A DNA stretch of 64,000 nt from Sipunculus nudus (taxonomy: Eukaryota; Annelida; Sipuncula; Golfingiida; Sipunculidae). The notes under the pieces were generated by a model, which was given only the letters and a program-made list of their open reading frames with translations, did not search any database and was not told the DNA's origin. Made by a program: the position numbers and the translations under genes. The stretch lies in contig CM049322.1 of the NCBI GenBank assembly GCA_026874595.1, positions 2,279,900 to 2,343,899 on the forward strand, in the 5' to 3' direction. Of the stretch, positions 48,557 through 61,215 are shown one piece after another; within the stretch, counting starts at the first letter, position 1; every line of letters starts with the position of its first letter.

Positions 48557-50640
48557 TAGATTCCAAACCTTCACATAATCAAACTGCAATACTACGGCTT
48601 ACGTTAAACATGAAATTAGAAGATACTTTTCCGGTTAGGAAGAATGACTGCTGTTTAAAGAGGAGAAACCACGGGATGTGAGTGGCACGGCCAAAATCAA
48701 CCACCCACGGGGTGAACATTTGCTGGGGTCAGCACTGGGCTGAATCCGTGCTTGCAGTCCCACTGCTCGGATCCAAGAGAACTCAAACCCTCATTGTCAC
48801 CAGTTTTATTGCAAAGTGGGCGGAGTTTCTAGCTGCCTGTGATAAGCTGATAGCCGTTGGACGGTTGATTGACAGCTTGACCTAAAAGGCCTTTCAGGCT
48901 ATTAGCGAGTGACATAAGGCAGTACGGAAGTTACATCATTTAACCCTTTGAGGAAATTTTACAATTAAGTGGAAATTTTTGCAAAAGCAGTCATAATACA
49001 TAGCTTTTGAGTAAGGAGGATTAGTTTTTTGTTGGTTTGTTGAATGGCCAAAAATGGGGACTGGAAGTCTGTGTACAGGCTGTTAGCCAGCCACCCAACC
49101 CTGCTCCTACGTGGGAAGGGGGTTGTAGGTTTATCCAATGCTCGGTTTCCCTGGGAGCGGGATACCAACAGGGGTTAGGGAGGGTTCTCTCCAACACAGA
49201 ACCATTTTGGATAAGGGACTATGCAGTCTGATAGTTGTTTTGAACGTTCAGGGCAGGTGTCAGTTTATTTTACATTGAAATAACACACAAGTGGCATCAT
49301 ATGACATTAAAACATGCACAAGGCACAGTAAGAAGATAGAAAATTAGAAGTTGAGAGTTACTACAGGTTGTAGTCCATGAGAGAGCCTTGTGTCCATATA
49401 GGACATAATATAATATCAGTCCAGCTGGTGGCGCCACAGGCCTTGGTAATTACTCAAGGTGTTCTGCAACAGCGTTCATAATTTCTGGCTGTAGTAGTAC
49501 GTTGGCTTCAATCGCTGTGTGACTTGCTGTAGCAGAGGAGCTGAGCCGGACCGCTCTGGGAAGGCTGCACTGGTGGCTGACAATAACTTTCAAAATGAGA
49601 TCACTGGTCCGTGCGAGAATGAAACATCTGAAAATAAAATTCAACAGCGGCAGTTTCTGTTATTATAATACGAGTTTCCTTCCTGCGCCTGCAACATCTA
49701 CATTAATATTTAAGAAAAATAACCCTTACACAAATTTACACATGATCGAACATAAAGGATACCGATAAGCAGCCCTTTAGTAAATCACTGGATCAGTTAA
49801 ACAAATGATCTAAGTTCTGAACTACACATGAAAAAACAAACTTGACATCAGATAAAGAAAGGACTCTCTCGCTGGATTCTCATTGTCTGGGCCCTTTTCT
49901 CTGCTTCATACGAAGTAAATTGAACTAAGGGTAACTATGGTCCCCAATATTTATTAACCCAAAAACATCAGATGGACAAAACCAACCGCCATGTCATATT
50001 TGACGAACAGTACTTTTGAGCCCTCTCAGGCCTCACAATTTTAACGGTATTCATTTGGAGCCCCTTTGGCTGAGACATGCCCGCTCACTGGGCTAAAACA
50101 TTTAGACTACCGGTCTACTATAACGGCGAGATTTACTTTCACACTGTACCATCAGCTTATCAGCGGTAGTACGTATATGCATTATCCTTGGGTAAGCTTT
50201 TTCATATACAACATTTTTCTATGCGCTGTCTGGGTCACAATTTGCACGGAGTTAGCTGCCTGTGCAGCAACTTGACTTGAAGGTCTATCAGGCTATCAGC
50301 CTGTGACAGAAGACAAGCACGGAAGTTACACTATGAACACCAAGGTTAAATTAAAGTGCCCTAGACATTCTAGTACGGTGACATCAAGTTCGGCGACTGA
50401 GAATTGTAAATTTCAATAAATAGTTAATAGTCCAAATAGACAGGATGCATTGCCAACATCAATGCCAAACAAAACAGTTATAAAGAATAATATTGTCTTT
50501 GTTGTTTGTAATTTCGTAGAAACTGGGGAGTGCACCAACAAGCAACCAGCAGAGGGTCCTTCTACAATAATGTAACCACCATCCTGTAAATTTACATCCC
50601 AGTGCCCTTTAAGCAACACTGTATGTTCCATAATAGATCC
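48557..50640. other. Repeat-derived intergenic sequence
   Basis: Segments at about 48830-48935 and 50255-50335 share AGCTGCCTGTG, a TTGAC..A.AAGG.CT.TCAGGCTAT block and ACGGAAGTTACA, so they are diverged copies of one repeat. No gene supported. Confidence 0.5.
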
Positions 50641-50689
50641 TTTTTTTTCTATGTAAAGTTACATGCCATATAAAGATAATATACGTTCC

Positions 50690-50870
50690 ATTTAACCGTA
50701 AAATTATGTGGACTGTCAACAACATGCATGTAAAATTACGGTGCATTGTCATGGTAAGTAAATAACATGCCATATAAACGTAATGTTACGTTCCAGTTTC
50801 CCGTAAAATTACGTTGAATGTAAATCGGGGCACGTAAAATTACGGTTCATAGTCATAGTAAGTGGCTGCC
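50690..50870. repeat. Palindromic CGTAAAATTACG-type repeat
   Basis: Two direct copies of GTAAAATTACGGTGCATTGTCATGGTAAG-like sequence lie at about 50729-50760 and 50832-50864. Between them are AACGTAA-TG-TTACGTT (50777-50792) and CCGTAAAATTACG. This looks like a small MITE or simple palindromic repeat. Confidence 0.6.
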
Positions 50871-50913
50871 AGGACTATGGAACGTAATTTTGCGGACAAC
50901 TTTCAACAGTGTA

Positions 50914-51190
50914 CGTTGCGGCGCGGTATCAGTGACATGGCGGTGTAAATGTAGGCCTGTACAAACAACACCATGTGCCACCCGGTTTATGCACGTGTTT
51001 GGTAAATCGGCGTGATTTTGGGGTGACGAGGTGACGTCCGGGTCCATGTGGTCCGCCATGGTTCATACATTGGTAGCTCCAGCAATCTCCGTCATTAGCA
51101 GTCAAGGCCGCTTAAATACAGTGCCGGGTGAACAATGGATTGCAGGGTTCTATCACTGTTTCAATACATCATGACCCTGTGTGGAGGTTA
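50914..51190. repeat. Dispersed repeat family R1, longest copy
   Basis: This copy joins the segments seen separately at 45684-45785 and 48399-48556, which defines a family at least 275 bp long. No coding content or clear termini. Confidence 0.85.
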
Positions 51191-51229
51191 ATTCTGGTGA
51201 ATTATTTGTTTACGCTGCTCAGGGGCCTT

Positions 51230-51640
51230 CAAGTAGCACGCTCACGCGCACTTTTATTTTTGCGCACTCCACCGGTTGCCCCAGCTTTTTCCACTCATTT
51301 TTCACCTGGTGCTCAGAATAGATGGACTTGTTTTCAACTCGCTCCACACGGCAACGCCGTCCCTCCAAAAGGCATTTCTTTAGCATGCGCAGTGCTGTGC
51401 TTTGGGGACGCACTACGCTCTGCCTGCGCAAGTCACCAGCCCCCACACCCTGATTTGCCACCTGGCGCTCGGATTAGATGGACCTGTTTTCCACACACAC
51501 GGCTGATCCGCTCAGCTCTGAGACTAAAGTGGGAATGCTGCCGCGGATGCATCCAGCGGGCATGGAATAGCTTCTGTTTGCGCATGCACACTCACGGCTA
51601 TTCCATGCCCTCTGGATGCATGCTAGACTCTTGTTCATAC
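51230..51640. repeat. GC-richer segment with internal duplication and a long hairpin
   Basis: A block with CACCTGGTGCTCAGAATAGATGGACTTGTTTTC recurs as CACCTGGCGCTCGGATTAGATGGACCTGTTTTC about 165 bp later. At the right end 51545-51571 and 51597-51623 are inverted repeats (GCATCCAG.GGGCATGGAATAGC) with a 25-base loop. The long open frame at 51128-51673 runs through both and has no recognised domain. Confidence 0.7.
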
Positions 51641-53290
51641 AACTATTATCATGATGTCATCACACCAACATGATCCTTGTTTTCTTAGCGACAATATTAT
51701 ATTCTCACACAAATTTTACCATTGTATCTTCACTGAAACATCATGACTGTACCAATGTCATCATGGTGCTCTGACAACATCACTGTCTGCTCGCCCGACA
51801 TGGGGGTCCCAACTCCAACATCATCATTTTTGGGTATTCACACCAACGTCATAGTGTCAGCATGCAAACATCATCATTGTATCCACACACTAACATCATT
51901 ATAGCATCAAGCTAAAATTATTGTAGTGTGCTAACACTGATATCACTATTGTCCTCACATAAACATCACCATTCTCCTCAAACCAACATCATCACTGTCT
52001 TCACACCTACATCATTATTGTTCCCACACCAACATCATCATTGTCTCAACATCAATATCATTATTCTCACACCAACATCATCCTTGTGCCCACACCTAAA
52101 TCACCATTGTCCCCACACCAACATCACCCTTGTCCCCACACTAACATCATCATTGTCCTCACATGAACATCATCAGTGTCCCCACACTAACATCACCATT
52201 GTCCCCACACCAACATCATTGTCATCATACTAACAGTAACAGCGTGTTCTCACACCAACATCATCATTGTCTTCACATCAACATCACCATTGTCCCCATA
52301 CCAACATCATCGTCATCATACTAACAATAACAGTGTGTTCTCACACCAACAATACCATTGATCTCACACCAACATCACCGTTGTCCCCACACCAACATCA
52401 TCATTGTCCCCACACCAACATCATCATTGTCCCCACACCAACATCATCGTCATCACATTAACAGTATCAGTGTGTCCTCACACCAACATTACCATTGTCT
52501 CCACACCAACATCATCACCATCAACACACCCCTCACCAATACACCATTGTCCTCACATCAACATCACCATTGTCCTCTCACCAACATCACCATTGTCCTC
52601 ACACAAACATCATCATCATCATACTAACAGTAACAGTGTGTTCTCACACCAACAATACCATTGATCTCACACCAACATCACCGTTGTCCCCACACCAACA
52701 TCATCATTGTCCCCACACCAACATCATCATTGTCCCCATACCGACATCATCGTCATAACATTAACAGTATCAGTGTGTCCTCACACCAACATTATCATTG
52801 TCTCCACACCAACATCATCATCATCAACACACCAACATCACATTTGTCCCCTCACCAATACACCATTGTCCTCACATCAACCTCACCATTGTCCTCTCAC
52901 CAACCTCACCATTGTCCTCTCACCAACCTCACCATTGTCCTCACACCAACATCACCATTGTCCTCACACCAACATCACCATTGTCCTCTCACCAACATCA
53001 CCATTGTCCTCACACCAACATCACCATTGTCCTCACACCAACATCACCATTGTCCTCTCACCAACATGATCACTGTCCTCACACCATCTTCATCATTGTC
53101 ACATCATCATCACTTCACACCAACAGTAACAGTGTGTCACAACACCAGAGTCATTGTATCCTGATACCAACATCACCAAATATTTTCAATCAAACATCAT
53201 CACCAAAACCCCACCCCTTCAAAATCATTGTATCCTTAAACAGACATCATCACTGTGTCCGCACACCAACATGATCAGTCTACTTACATA
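51640..53290 (+). repeat. 23-bp minisatellite (CACCAACATCACCATTGTCCTCA)
   Basis: Copies are spaced at 23 bp (for example CACCAAC at 52921, 52944 and 52967), more regular in the centre and degenerate at the edges. The His/Thr/Pro/Ser-rich open frames in all three frames follow from the 23-bp period and a shortage of stops. Confidence 0.95.
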
Positions 53291-54073
53291 AACGCTATTA
53301 CATCCCTCACAATTTAATACACTATAATTTATTATCATAGTAATATTTTAATTCTCATCTCATCAATGAGTTATTTAATCCTGGCACCAATATCATCACC
53401 CACAGTCTAACTGTTAAGGGACTTTGAGTTATGATGCAAGTCATTATAGAACACCTATTCTGAAGGTTTAATCAACATATTTGCTGTGTGGTAATATTTG
53501 TATCAGAGGATCATATAGTTGTGTTATATTTGTTAAATAATGAAGAAAAAATTTGGTTGTACCAGCCTCGTTATTAATAACTGCTGCATGAATATGCTTA
53601 AGTCAACTCTGAATGTAATATTTATTATTTTTCCCGACAGAATAACGTCACTTTATGTCTTACATGGGAAAAATGACAGTTCAACAAGCAGATGAAAATA
53701 AAAAAAGGACTGTTGAAAATGGTGTGCACATCAGCATGTACTAGTATTGATGTGAACCAAATAGCTTGTACGCCACCCCAACATCTTAAGTTTATTAAAT
53801 TTTATATTTGTGACAGCACTCTCTTCGACATATTGATATATTTTTTTGTTACACACCATCATTCTTGTCTACAGCTATTACCAAGATGATCACATTACTA
53901 ACTACTAGGCCGGAACCAGAGGTAGTCTGTTAATGGGGTAGGGGCAAAGGTCATATTTCTTTTTCTGTTTTGGGGAGGCCTGAATACCCCTACACCCTAT
54001 CCATACCTAATATAAAAGTTATATATATTAATCCTTCATGAAAAAAAAAATTACATTTTACCAGGGGATTAAG

Positions 54074-54075
<2 letters not shown>
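53291..54075. other. AT-rich sequence between minisatellite and microsatellite
   Basis: No exon or regulatory feature was recognised. Confidence 0.4.

Positions 54076-54155
<80 letters not shown>
54076..54155. repeat. AT dinucleotide microsatellite
   Basis: An uninterrupted (AT)n run of about 78 bp, which creates Tyr/Ile-repeat open frames on both strands. Confidence 0.97.
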
Positions 54156-54156
<1 letters not shown>

Positions 54157-54339
54157 CAGTGACTTGGTGATGGTGTCTGCCTCCCTGTCTGTGGAAAATA
54201 ATCAATTATACACTGTAATGAAGCCTTTTGGTACATTTCACAGAACAATACATACATACATATTTACATACCCTGACATAGTTACATACCCAACTGAGTA
54301 AATATATCAGAAAATGTCATCATAACCATCCCAGTAATG

Positions 54340-56510
54340 TTCACATCATGACATACAATTATTATGAAATAATGTGCCTCATCATATTTCCCAACAGATA
54401 ACCATGGTCTAATAATAAAATGTGCCTAATCATATACTCCAACAGATAACCACTGCTCTAATAATAAAATGTGCCTCATCATGTCCCCCAACAGATAACC
54501 ACTGCTCTAATAATAGAATGTGCCTCATCATATCCCCAAATAGATAACCACAGCTCTAATAAAAAAATGTGCCTCATCATATCCTCCAACAGATAACCAT
54601 GGTCTAATAATAAAATGTGCCTCATCATATACTCCAACAGATAACCACTGCTGTAATAATAAAATGTGCCTCATCATAACCCCAACAGATAACCACTGCT
54701 CTAATAATAAAAATGTGCCTCATCATATCCCCCAATTGATAACCACAGCTCTAATAAAAAAATGTGCCTTGTCATATCCTCCAACAGATAACGACTACTC
54801 TCATAAAAAAATGTGCCTCATCATATCTCCCAACAGATAACCACTGCTCTTATAATAAAATGTGCCTCATCCAACAGATAACCACCACTCTAATAAAATG
54901 TGCCTCATCATATCCCCCAATTAACATATAACTACTCCTCTAAAAATAAAATGTGCCTCATCATATCCCCAAACAGATAACCACTGCCCTAATAATAAAA
55001 GGTGCCTCATCATATCCCCCAACAGATAACCACTGCACTAATAATAAAATGTGCCTCATCATATTTCCCAACAGATAACCATGGTCTTAAAATAAAATGT
55101 GCCTCATCATATACTCCAACAGATAACCACTGCTGTAATAATAAAATGTGCCTCATCATGTCCCCCAACAGATTACCACTGCTCTTATAATAAAAATGTG
55201 CCTCATCATATCCCCCAATTTAAAACCACAGCTCTAATAAAAAAATGTGCCTCGTCATATCCTCCAACAGATAACGACTACTCTCATAAAAAGATGTGCC
55301 TCATCATATCTCCCAACAGATAACCACTGCTCTTATGATATGTGCCTCATCATATCCCCCAACTGAAAACCACTGCTCTAATAATATGTGCCTCATCATC
55401 TCCTAACATATAACCACTGCTCTAAAATATAATGTGCCTCATCTTTCTCCAACAGATAAACCCTGCTCTAATAATAAAATGTGCCTCATCATATCCCCCA
55501 ATTGATAACCACAGCTCTAATAAAAAAAATGTGCCTTATCATATCCTCCAACAGATAACGACTACTCTCATAAAAAAATGTGCCTCATCATATCTCCCAA
55601 CAGATAACCACTGCTCTTATGATATGTGCCTCATCATATCCCCAAACAGATAACCCCTGATCTAAAAATGTGCCTCATCATATCTCCCAACAGATAACCA
55701 CTGCTCTGTTAATATAATGTGCCTCATCATACCTCCAAATAGATAACCCTGCTTTAATAAAACATATTGTGCCTCATCATATCCATCAACAGATATCTCT
55801 AATAATAAAATGTGCCTCATCATATCTCCCAACAGATAACCACTCACTAATAATATGTGCCTCATCATATCTCCAACAGATAACCACTGCTCTAATAATA
55901 TGTGCCTCATCAGATCTCCTAACATATAACCACTGCTCTAAAATATAATGTGCCTCATCATTTTTCAAACAGAAAACCCCTGCTCTAATAATAAAATGTG
56001 CCTCATTATTTCCACCAACATATAACCACTGCTATAATAATATTACCTCATCAGATCTCCTAACATATAACCACTGCTCTAAAATGTAATGTGCCTCATA
56101 ATTTCTCCAACAGATAACCACTGCTCTAATAATAAAATGTGCCTCATCATATCCTCCAACAGATAACCCCTGATCTAAAAATGTGCCTAATCATATCTCC
56201 CAACGGATAACCACTGCTCTGTTAATATAATGTGCCTCATCATACCTCCAAATAGATAACCCTGCTTTAATAAAACATATTGTGCCTCATCATATCCATC
56301 AACAGATAACCCCAGATCTAAAAATGTGCCTCATCATATCTCCCAACAGATAACCACTGCTCTAAAAATATAATGTGCCTCATCATACCTCCCAACAGAT
56401 AACTTCTGCTCTAGTAATATAATGTGCCTCATCATATCTCCAAAAGATAACCTCTGTTTTAACAATAAAATGTGCCTCACCATAGCCCAAGCAGATAACC
56501 TCTGCTACAG
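54340..56510 (+). repeat. 48-49-bp minisatellite (GTGCCTCATCATATCCCCCA...)
   Basis: More than 40 copies of a unit built from GTGCCTCATCATATC, CCAACAGATAACCACTGCTC and TAATAATAAAAT. Spacing is 48 or 49 bp (54374, 54422, 54471). Units vary by small deletions, so period and frame drift. Short open frames on both strands are by-products. Confidence 0.95.
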
Positions 56511-56599
56511 TATACATTATACCCTTCAGTAACTTATACAAAGCCTCAAGGCATAATGACATAATTTTAACATGTAAGCTGTCATATGAATATCCTGTA

Positions 56600-57390
56600 T
56601 GCATTATTGTTAGTCACCACATTTGCAGGTGTCACTTGAAACCAAGGACCCACTGGTCTCAATGCTCAGCTGTATTTGTCCATATGGATATTTTTAAAGA
56701 ATTTTTTTTTATAAATGACGATCCTGTGACCTTAACCAATGACTTTGTGAACAAAAAATATTCTTGAACTTGCAGCATTTAGATTATTATAACAATCTTC
56801 TAAAAATGCAGGTCCAGTGACCTTGACCTCTGACAAGGTAACCTCGAAATCTACAGATTTCTTCCACTTTGGGAATGCAAGCCATGTGTGAAAAAATGGA
56901 AAGTTTGGGATGAAAAGTTTGATTTACATTGCATCCACAATCATTTTAAATATATGACCTTCACCTGTGACCTCTGAACCCTGAAAATAAATTTTTTTTT
57001 TACTTAAGTGGGGGGTCATTAATAAATCAAGTTTGAAGCCAATCTATCTAGCCAAAGCAGAATTATCATCCATGAACTAGTTTGTGAATGGATGGGCCCT
57101 GTAACCTTGACCTTTGACCCTATGACCCCAAATCGAAAAGAATCTCGCCTATTGGCAGGTGAGTATTATATGGAAGATGGAAGGTTTGTGATAAAAAGTT
57201 TGGCTTGAAATGGATACACATTCCTTTTAAAGAAATGGGTCCTGTGACCTTGACCTTTAGACCCTTATCAGTAACAGAGGGGGGAGGGGTGTTACATATA
57301 TCTATGAATACAGTATTACTACTGATTACTGGGCCTGAAGAATTCTGGTTATTATCACTATAAGGATGCAGACATTTGTTTTTGTGAAAT
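56600..57390. repeat. Dispersed repeat with TGACCTTGACCTTTGACC motifs, copies 1-3
   Basis: Successive segments contain GTGACCTTGACCTCTGAC (about 56817), GTAACCTTGACCTTTGACCC (about 57100) and GTGACCTTGACCTTTAGACC (about 57245). They are separated by the related phrases AAGTTTGAAGCCAA and GGATGAAAAGTTTGATTTA. The same phrases recur at 59.2-60.2 kb. I associate this family with molluscan genomes; that is recollection, not a search result. Confidence 0.8.
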
Positions 57391-58262
57391 AACATTGCTT
57401 TGATAAAAATTATTGTATGGCAATATTTAACATCTGGAAGGCAGGTGTGTTTTAGCTGATAGAACTATATAATTATAAATCCAATGAAATATTAGAATAA
57501 TGTTTAGGGTTTACCAAAACTAGTCAGTATCATACCACATCAATACCCCATCTTCTGTATTTATGAAGTAGTTATCAATTGAAATGGGATGCTGAAGTAT
57601 TCTATATAAACTACATTCCAAAAGAAATAATGTTTCTTATAATATATCAATGCCACAAAAAATTAACAATATGAAATATAGTTTATAAGAATTTTTATAT
57701 TGTGTTTTGATTAAATGATCTTTTTCTGCATGGATAATAGTGTTATATGTTTACATCACTTAAGGAATAAATCAGATAAAAAAGTAGCAGAATATAATTA
57801 TTAATTAATAGTATCACTTTTAAAATAACATTGCTTTGATAAAAATTATTGTATGGCAATATTTAACATCTGGAAGGCAGGTGTGTTTTAGCTGGTAGAA
57901 CTATATAATTATAAATCCAATGAAATATAAGGATAATGTTGAATGTTTACCATAATTAGTCTGTATCATACCACGTCAATACCCCATCTTCTGTATTTAT
58001 GAAGTAGTTATCAATGGTAATGGGATGCTGAAATACTTCTATATAAACTACATTCCAAAAGAAATAATGTTTCTTATAATATATCAATGCCACAAAATAT
58101 TAACAATATGAAATATAGTTTATAAGAATTTTTATATTGTGTTTTTATTAAATGATCTTTTTCTGCATGGATAATAGTGTTATATGTTTACATCACTTAA
58201 GGAATAAATCAGATAAAAAAGTAGCAGAATATAATTCCTAATTACTAGTATAATTTTTTTAA
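57391..58262. repeat. 436-bp tandem duplication
   Basis: The segment starting AACATTGCTTTGATAAAAAT at 57391 repeats from 57827 with scattered substitutions and a few short indels, to the shared end AGTAGCAGAATATAATT plus a short diverged tail. The divergence shows it is not a very recent event. Confidence 0.92.
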
Positions 58263-59000
58263 TATACCTCAAATTCCGAGGAAGCTGGTTAATTTGATAC
58301 CCATATTCATACTTCATCAGTATTTATTCAGTAAAATTCATTTTGTTTGGAAAACATATTGAGTTTGGACTTAGAAGTTTCTGCAGCATTTTTGTTCCCT
58401 TTGAAAATTTTTTTAAGTCATGTCTTGTAGCACAATAAGCCTCAAAGTATATAATCATATAACTGACATATACAGAGCTCCTTCATGTGCATGCTACCTT
58501 ACATCTCCCGTACAAGTCACATATAGCTGAAATATACAGAATGGCTTTAAATGCTACTCCCTTATAGCTGACATATAACAAACATAACTCACATATAACA
58601 ATGCCTGGCTAAACATATAGCTGCAATATAAATATAACTCGCATACATAGCACTTATATGGGAAATATAAGGGACATATAAGACCTTTATATGGGACATA
58701 TAAGGCACATATCTGTGAGTACTTTTCATTTTCGTAAATCCTGATTTAGAATTTACAATTTTAAATTGCACCTATAATCAAACATAATTTGGTTCATATA
58801 TTGTCATATAATACTTCCTGGTCGGTTTTATTATATTTTAATTTGTTAAAATTGTTTAAAATGAAATTAATTTCTTTAAAATGTTACATTACCACAACAT
58901 GGCATAATGAATTACTCCTTGATTTAGAACAGTTTTGAATTATGGAATGGAAACAACTTCACAATTAAGGAAAAACATTTCAAAACAACATCAATTTTTG
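58263..59000. other. AT-rich sequence with degenerate CATATAA repeats
   Basis: Between about 58450 and 58720 short CATATAACTGACATATA and GGGACATATAAGG-like units recur irregularly. Nothing else was recognised. Confidence 0.5.
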
Positions 59001-59012
59001 CATTACACATGG

Positions 59013-59040
59013 TGGAGGGGGGGGGGGGGGGAGGGGAGGG
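59013..59040. repeat. Poly(G) tract
   Basis: A G-run of about 20 bases with few interruptions, continuing as GGGGAGGGGAGGG. Confidence 0.95.
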
Positions 59041-59219
59041 AGATATTACGAATCAGGTAAGCAAAGAGACTGTACTGAATGACCTCCAGTGACCAAAGTG
59101 AACCGCTTGACAAAGCATGTGTATACAATAAGAGCCTCCTTATTTTGGAGCTATAGTTTTCAAATTTCAGATTTTAAAAGATTAAATATTTATTTGCACA
59201 TGCTGTGAAAATAAATCTG

Positions 59220-60250
59220 CAGTACTGTGAGGAAACTAAGGACCTTTGGGTCTCAACGCTCAGCTGAATTAGTCTATAAGTATATTTTTAAAGAATTTTT
59301 TTCAGAATGACAGTCCTGTGACTTTAACCAATAACTTTGAGACCAAAAATTCTTAGAACCTATTATCATTTAGATTATTGTAACTTTTAAAAAGTGGCTT
59401 GACCTCTGACCAGGTAAACTCAAAATCTTAAGATTTCCTCACTTTTTGGTAGTAAGCCATGCGTGAAAGATTGAAAGTTTAGGATGAAAAGTTTGATTTA
59501 CAGTGCATCCTCAATCTTTTTAAAGATGTGGCTCTTGTGACCTTCAACTTTGATCTCTGACCCTGAAAATCAAAATGAATTTACTCAAGTGGCGGTCATT
59601 AATAAATCAAGTTTGAAGCCAACCTGTCTATCCAAAGTAGAATTATCATCGATAAACTATTGTAAATGGATGGGCCCTGTGACCTTGACCCCAAAATCAA
59701 TAGAATCTTCCCCTACTGGCAGGTTAGCAATATCATGAAGTTGGAAGGTTTGGCTTGAAATGCATACACATTCTTTTTAAAGATATGGGTCCTGTGACCT
59801 TGACCTTTGACCGCAAAATTGACACAGTTCTTACTTTGTTCTTCTGAGCCATATATAAGTTAAGTTTGACACCAAAGTGTCAAACTAAACTGGAGTTATC
59901 ACCTGGAAACTTATTTATGAACAGATGGCCCCTGTGACCTTGACCTTTGACCTTGTGACCCCAAATTAATTTACACTCTCCCCATACTAGAAAGTTAGCT
60001 AAATACGCAAGATGAAAAGTTTGGATGAAAAGTTTGGCTTAAAATGCAGCCATAATCTTTTAAAATAAGCGAGTCCTTTGACGTCATGCCCAAAAATTAT
60101 ATTGGGTTCTTGCTTTAGTGTTGGGCCATATATGTAAGTCAAGTTTGAAATCCATGCGTCAATCTAACCTGAAGTTATCATCTGGAACCAAATTTGTGTG
60201 GATCAACGGATGGATGGACAAACAGACAGACAGGGTGATTACTATAGGGC
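59220..60250. repeat. Dispersed repeat with TGACCTTGACC motifs, copies 4-8
   Basis: Repeats occur at about 59535 (degenerate), 59678, 59792 and 59936, the last two with the full GTGACCTTGACCTTTGACC. They are linked by AAGTTTGA..CCAA and GTTATCATCTGGAA phrases. The block ends in a GGATGGATGGACAAACAGACAGACAGGG tail, which looks like the 3' end of a repeat unit. Parts at 59260-59640 run parallel to 56690-57080, so the two blocks are diverged copies of one segment. Confidence 0.8.
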
Positions 60251-61215
60251 ATCCACTTGTGATCAATAAACACACCAGAATTTAGGACACTAGATAACTA
60301 AGAAACTGTCATGATTGTTGTCATTTTATAAATAAAAAAATAGAAAAAAATTAAAATAACAAAAAATTCAAGTGGCGCCACCACTTTTTGGAAACTGACT
60401 AAACTAGCCATGGTCAATATTCAAAGCAAGATTCATGACAATCCATGCATTAATTATCAAGATATTAGAGGTCTTGTATCGAAAGTTTGATTATTCTGGG
60501 GGGTACTTTCAAGCACCATAGCTCGGAGGATATAAGATGCAGTGACCTGATTTCAAGCTGCCTAGGGGATTTTTTATTGATCTCCCCGGATGATCACTTA
60601 GAAGTATCTAGGACCAGCAGTTATGATTAAATGTACCCTGCTAACAGACAACAGGATGGCCAAACACCTGGCTGGATGACGGGCAAAGCACCATTCCTAT
60701 ACCTCAGTTGACTTACAGTCAGCGGAGCTAAAAAAAATCAGGTGTGATTTCAAAGATGGTTGCAGTTCCATATTGTTATGGAAAGGATAAAGCTGGGCCT
60801 GATATGTAGACATGCAGCACTTCAGGCTAAGCCATTCTTCATCTCCATGAAGCCTATGCACTTAAAACTCATAGGTAGTGCCACCAGTCTTGTGAATGAG
60901 ACAAAGGTTAATCAAAGATATAGACCTGTACAACATCTAAACAGCCTTGAACAAAAACTACCTGAGAATTACTTATGCATAATAAAAAACTGAGGAATTT
61001 AGCACAGAAGTCTTGCAGCAGAACACTATTCTCTCAGCCTTTACTTTAGTCAGATACAGACTTTCTTAGTTAAATGGCAATGTTTGACCTTCCCAAAACC
61101 TACCTAAATAACTTATCAAGAAAAATAGTATCCCTCCACTGAACAGTATTATCACACCAAGACACTGACTACACAGTGTCACTACATAATTATTATCCAC
61201 AGACACATTTCCTTT
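60251..61215. other. Intergenic sequence, nothing supported
   Basis: The open frame at 60760-60993 has no recognised domain or splice support. Confidence 0.4.

Noticed and set aside
51928-53274. His/Thr/Pro-rich proteins in the 23-bp array
   Set aside because: The same 23-residue peptide period appears in all three frames, which is what an untranslated 23-bp repeat produces.
54038-54301. Poly(Tyr-Ile) frames on both strands
   Set aside because: These are translations of the AT microsatellite at 54076-54155. The same applies at 27493-27969.
57120-57395. 91-codon minus-strand frame
   Set aside because: It lies across the TGACCTTGACC-type dispersed repeat and has no domain; the plus strand explains the sequence.
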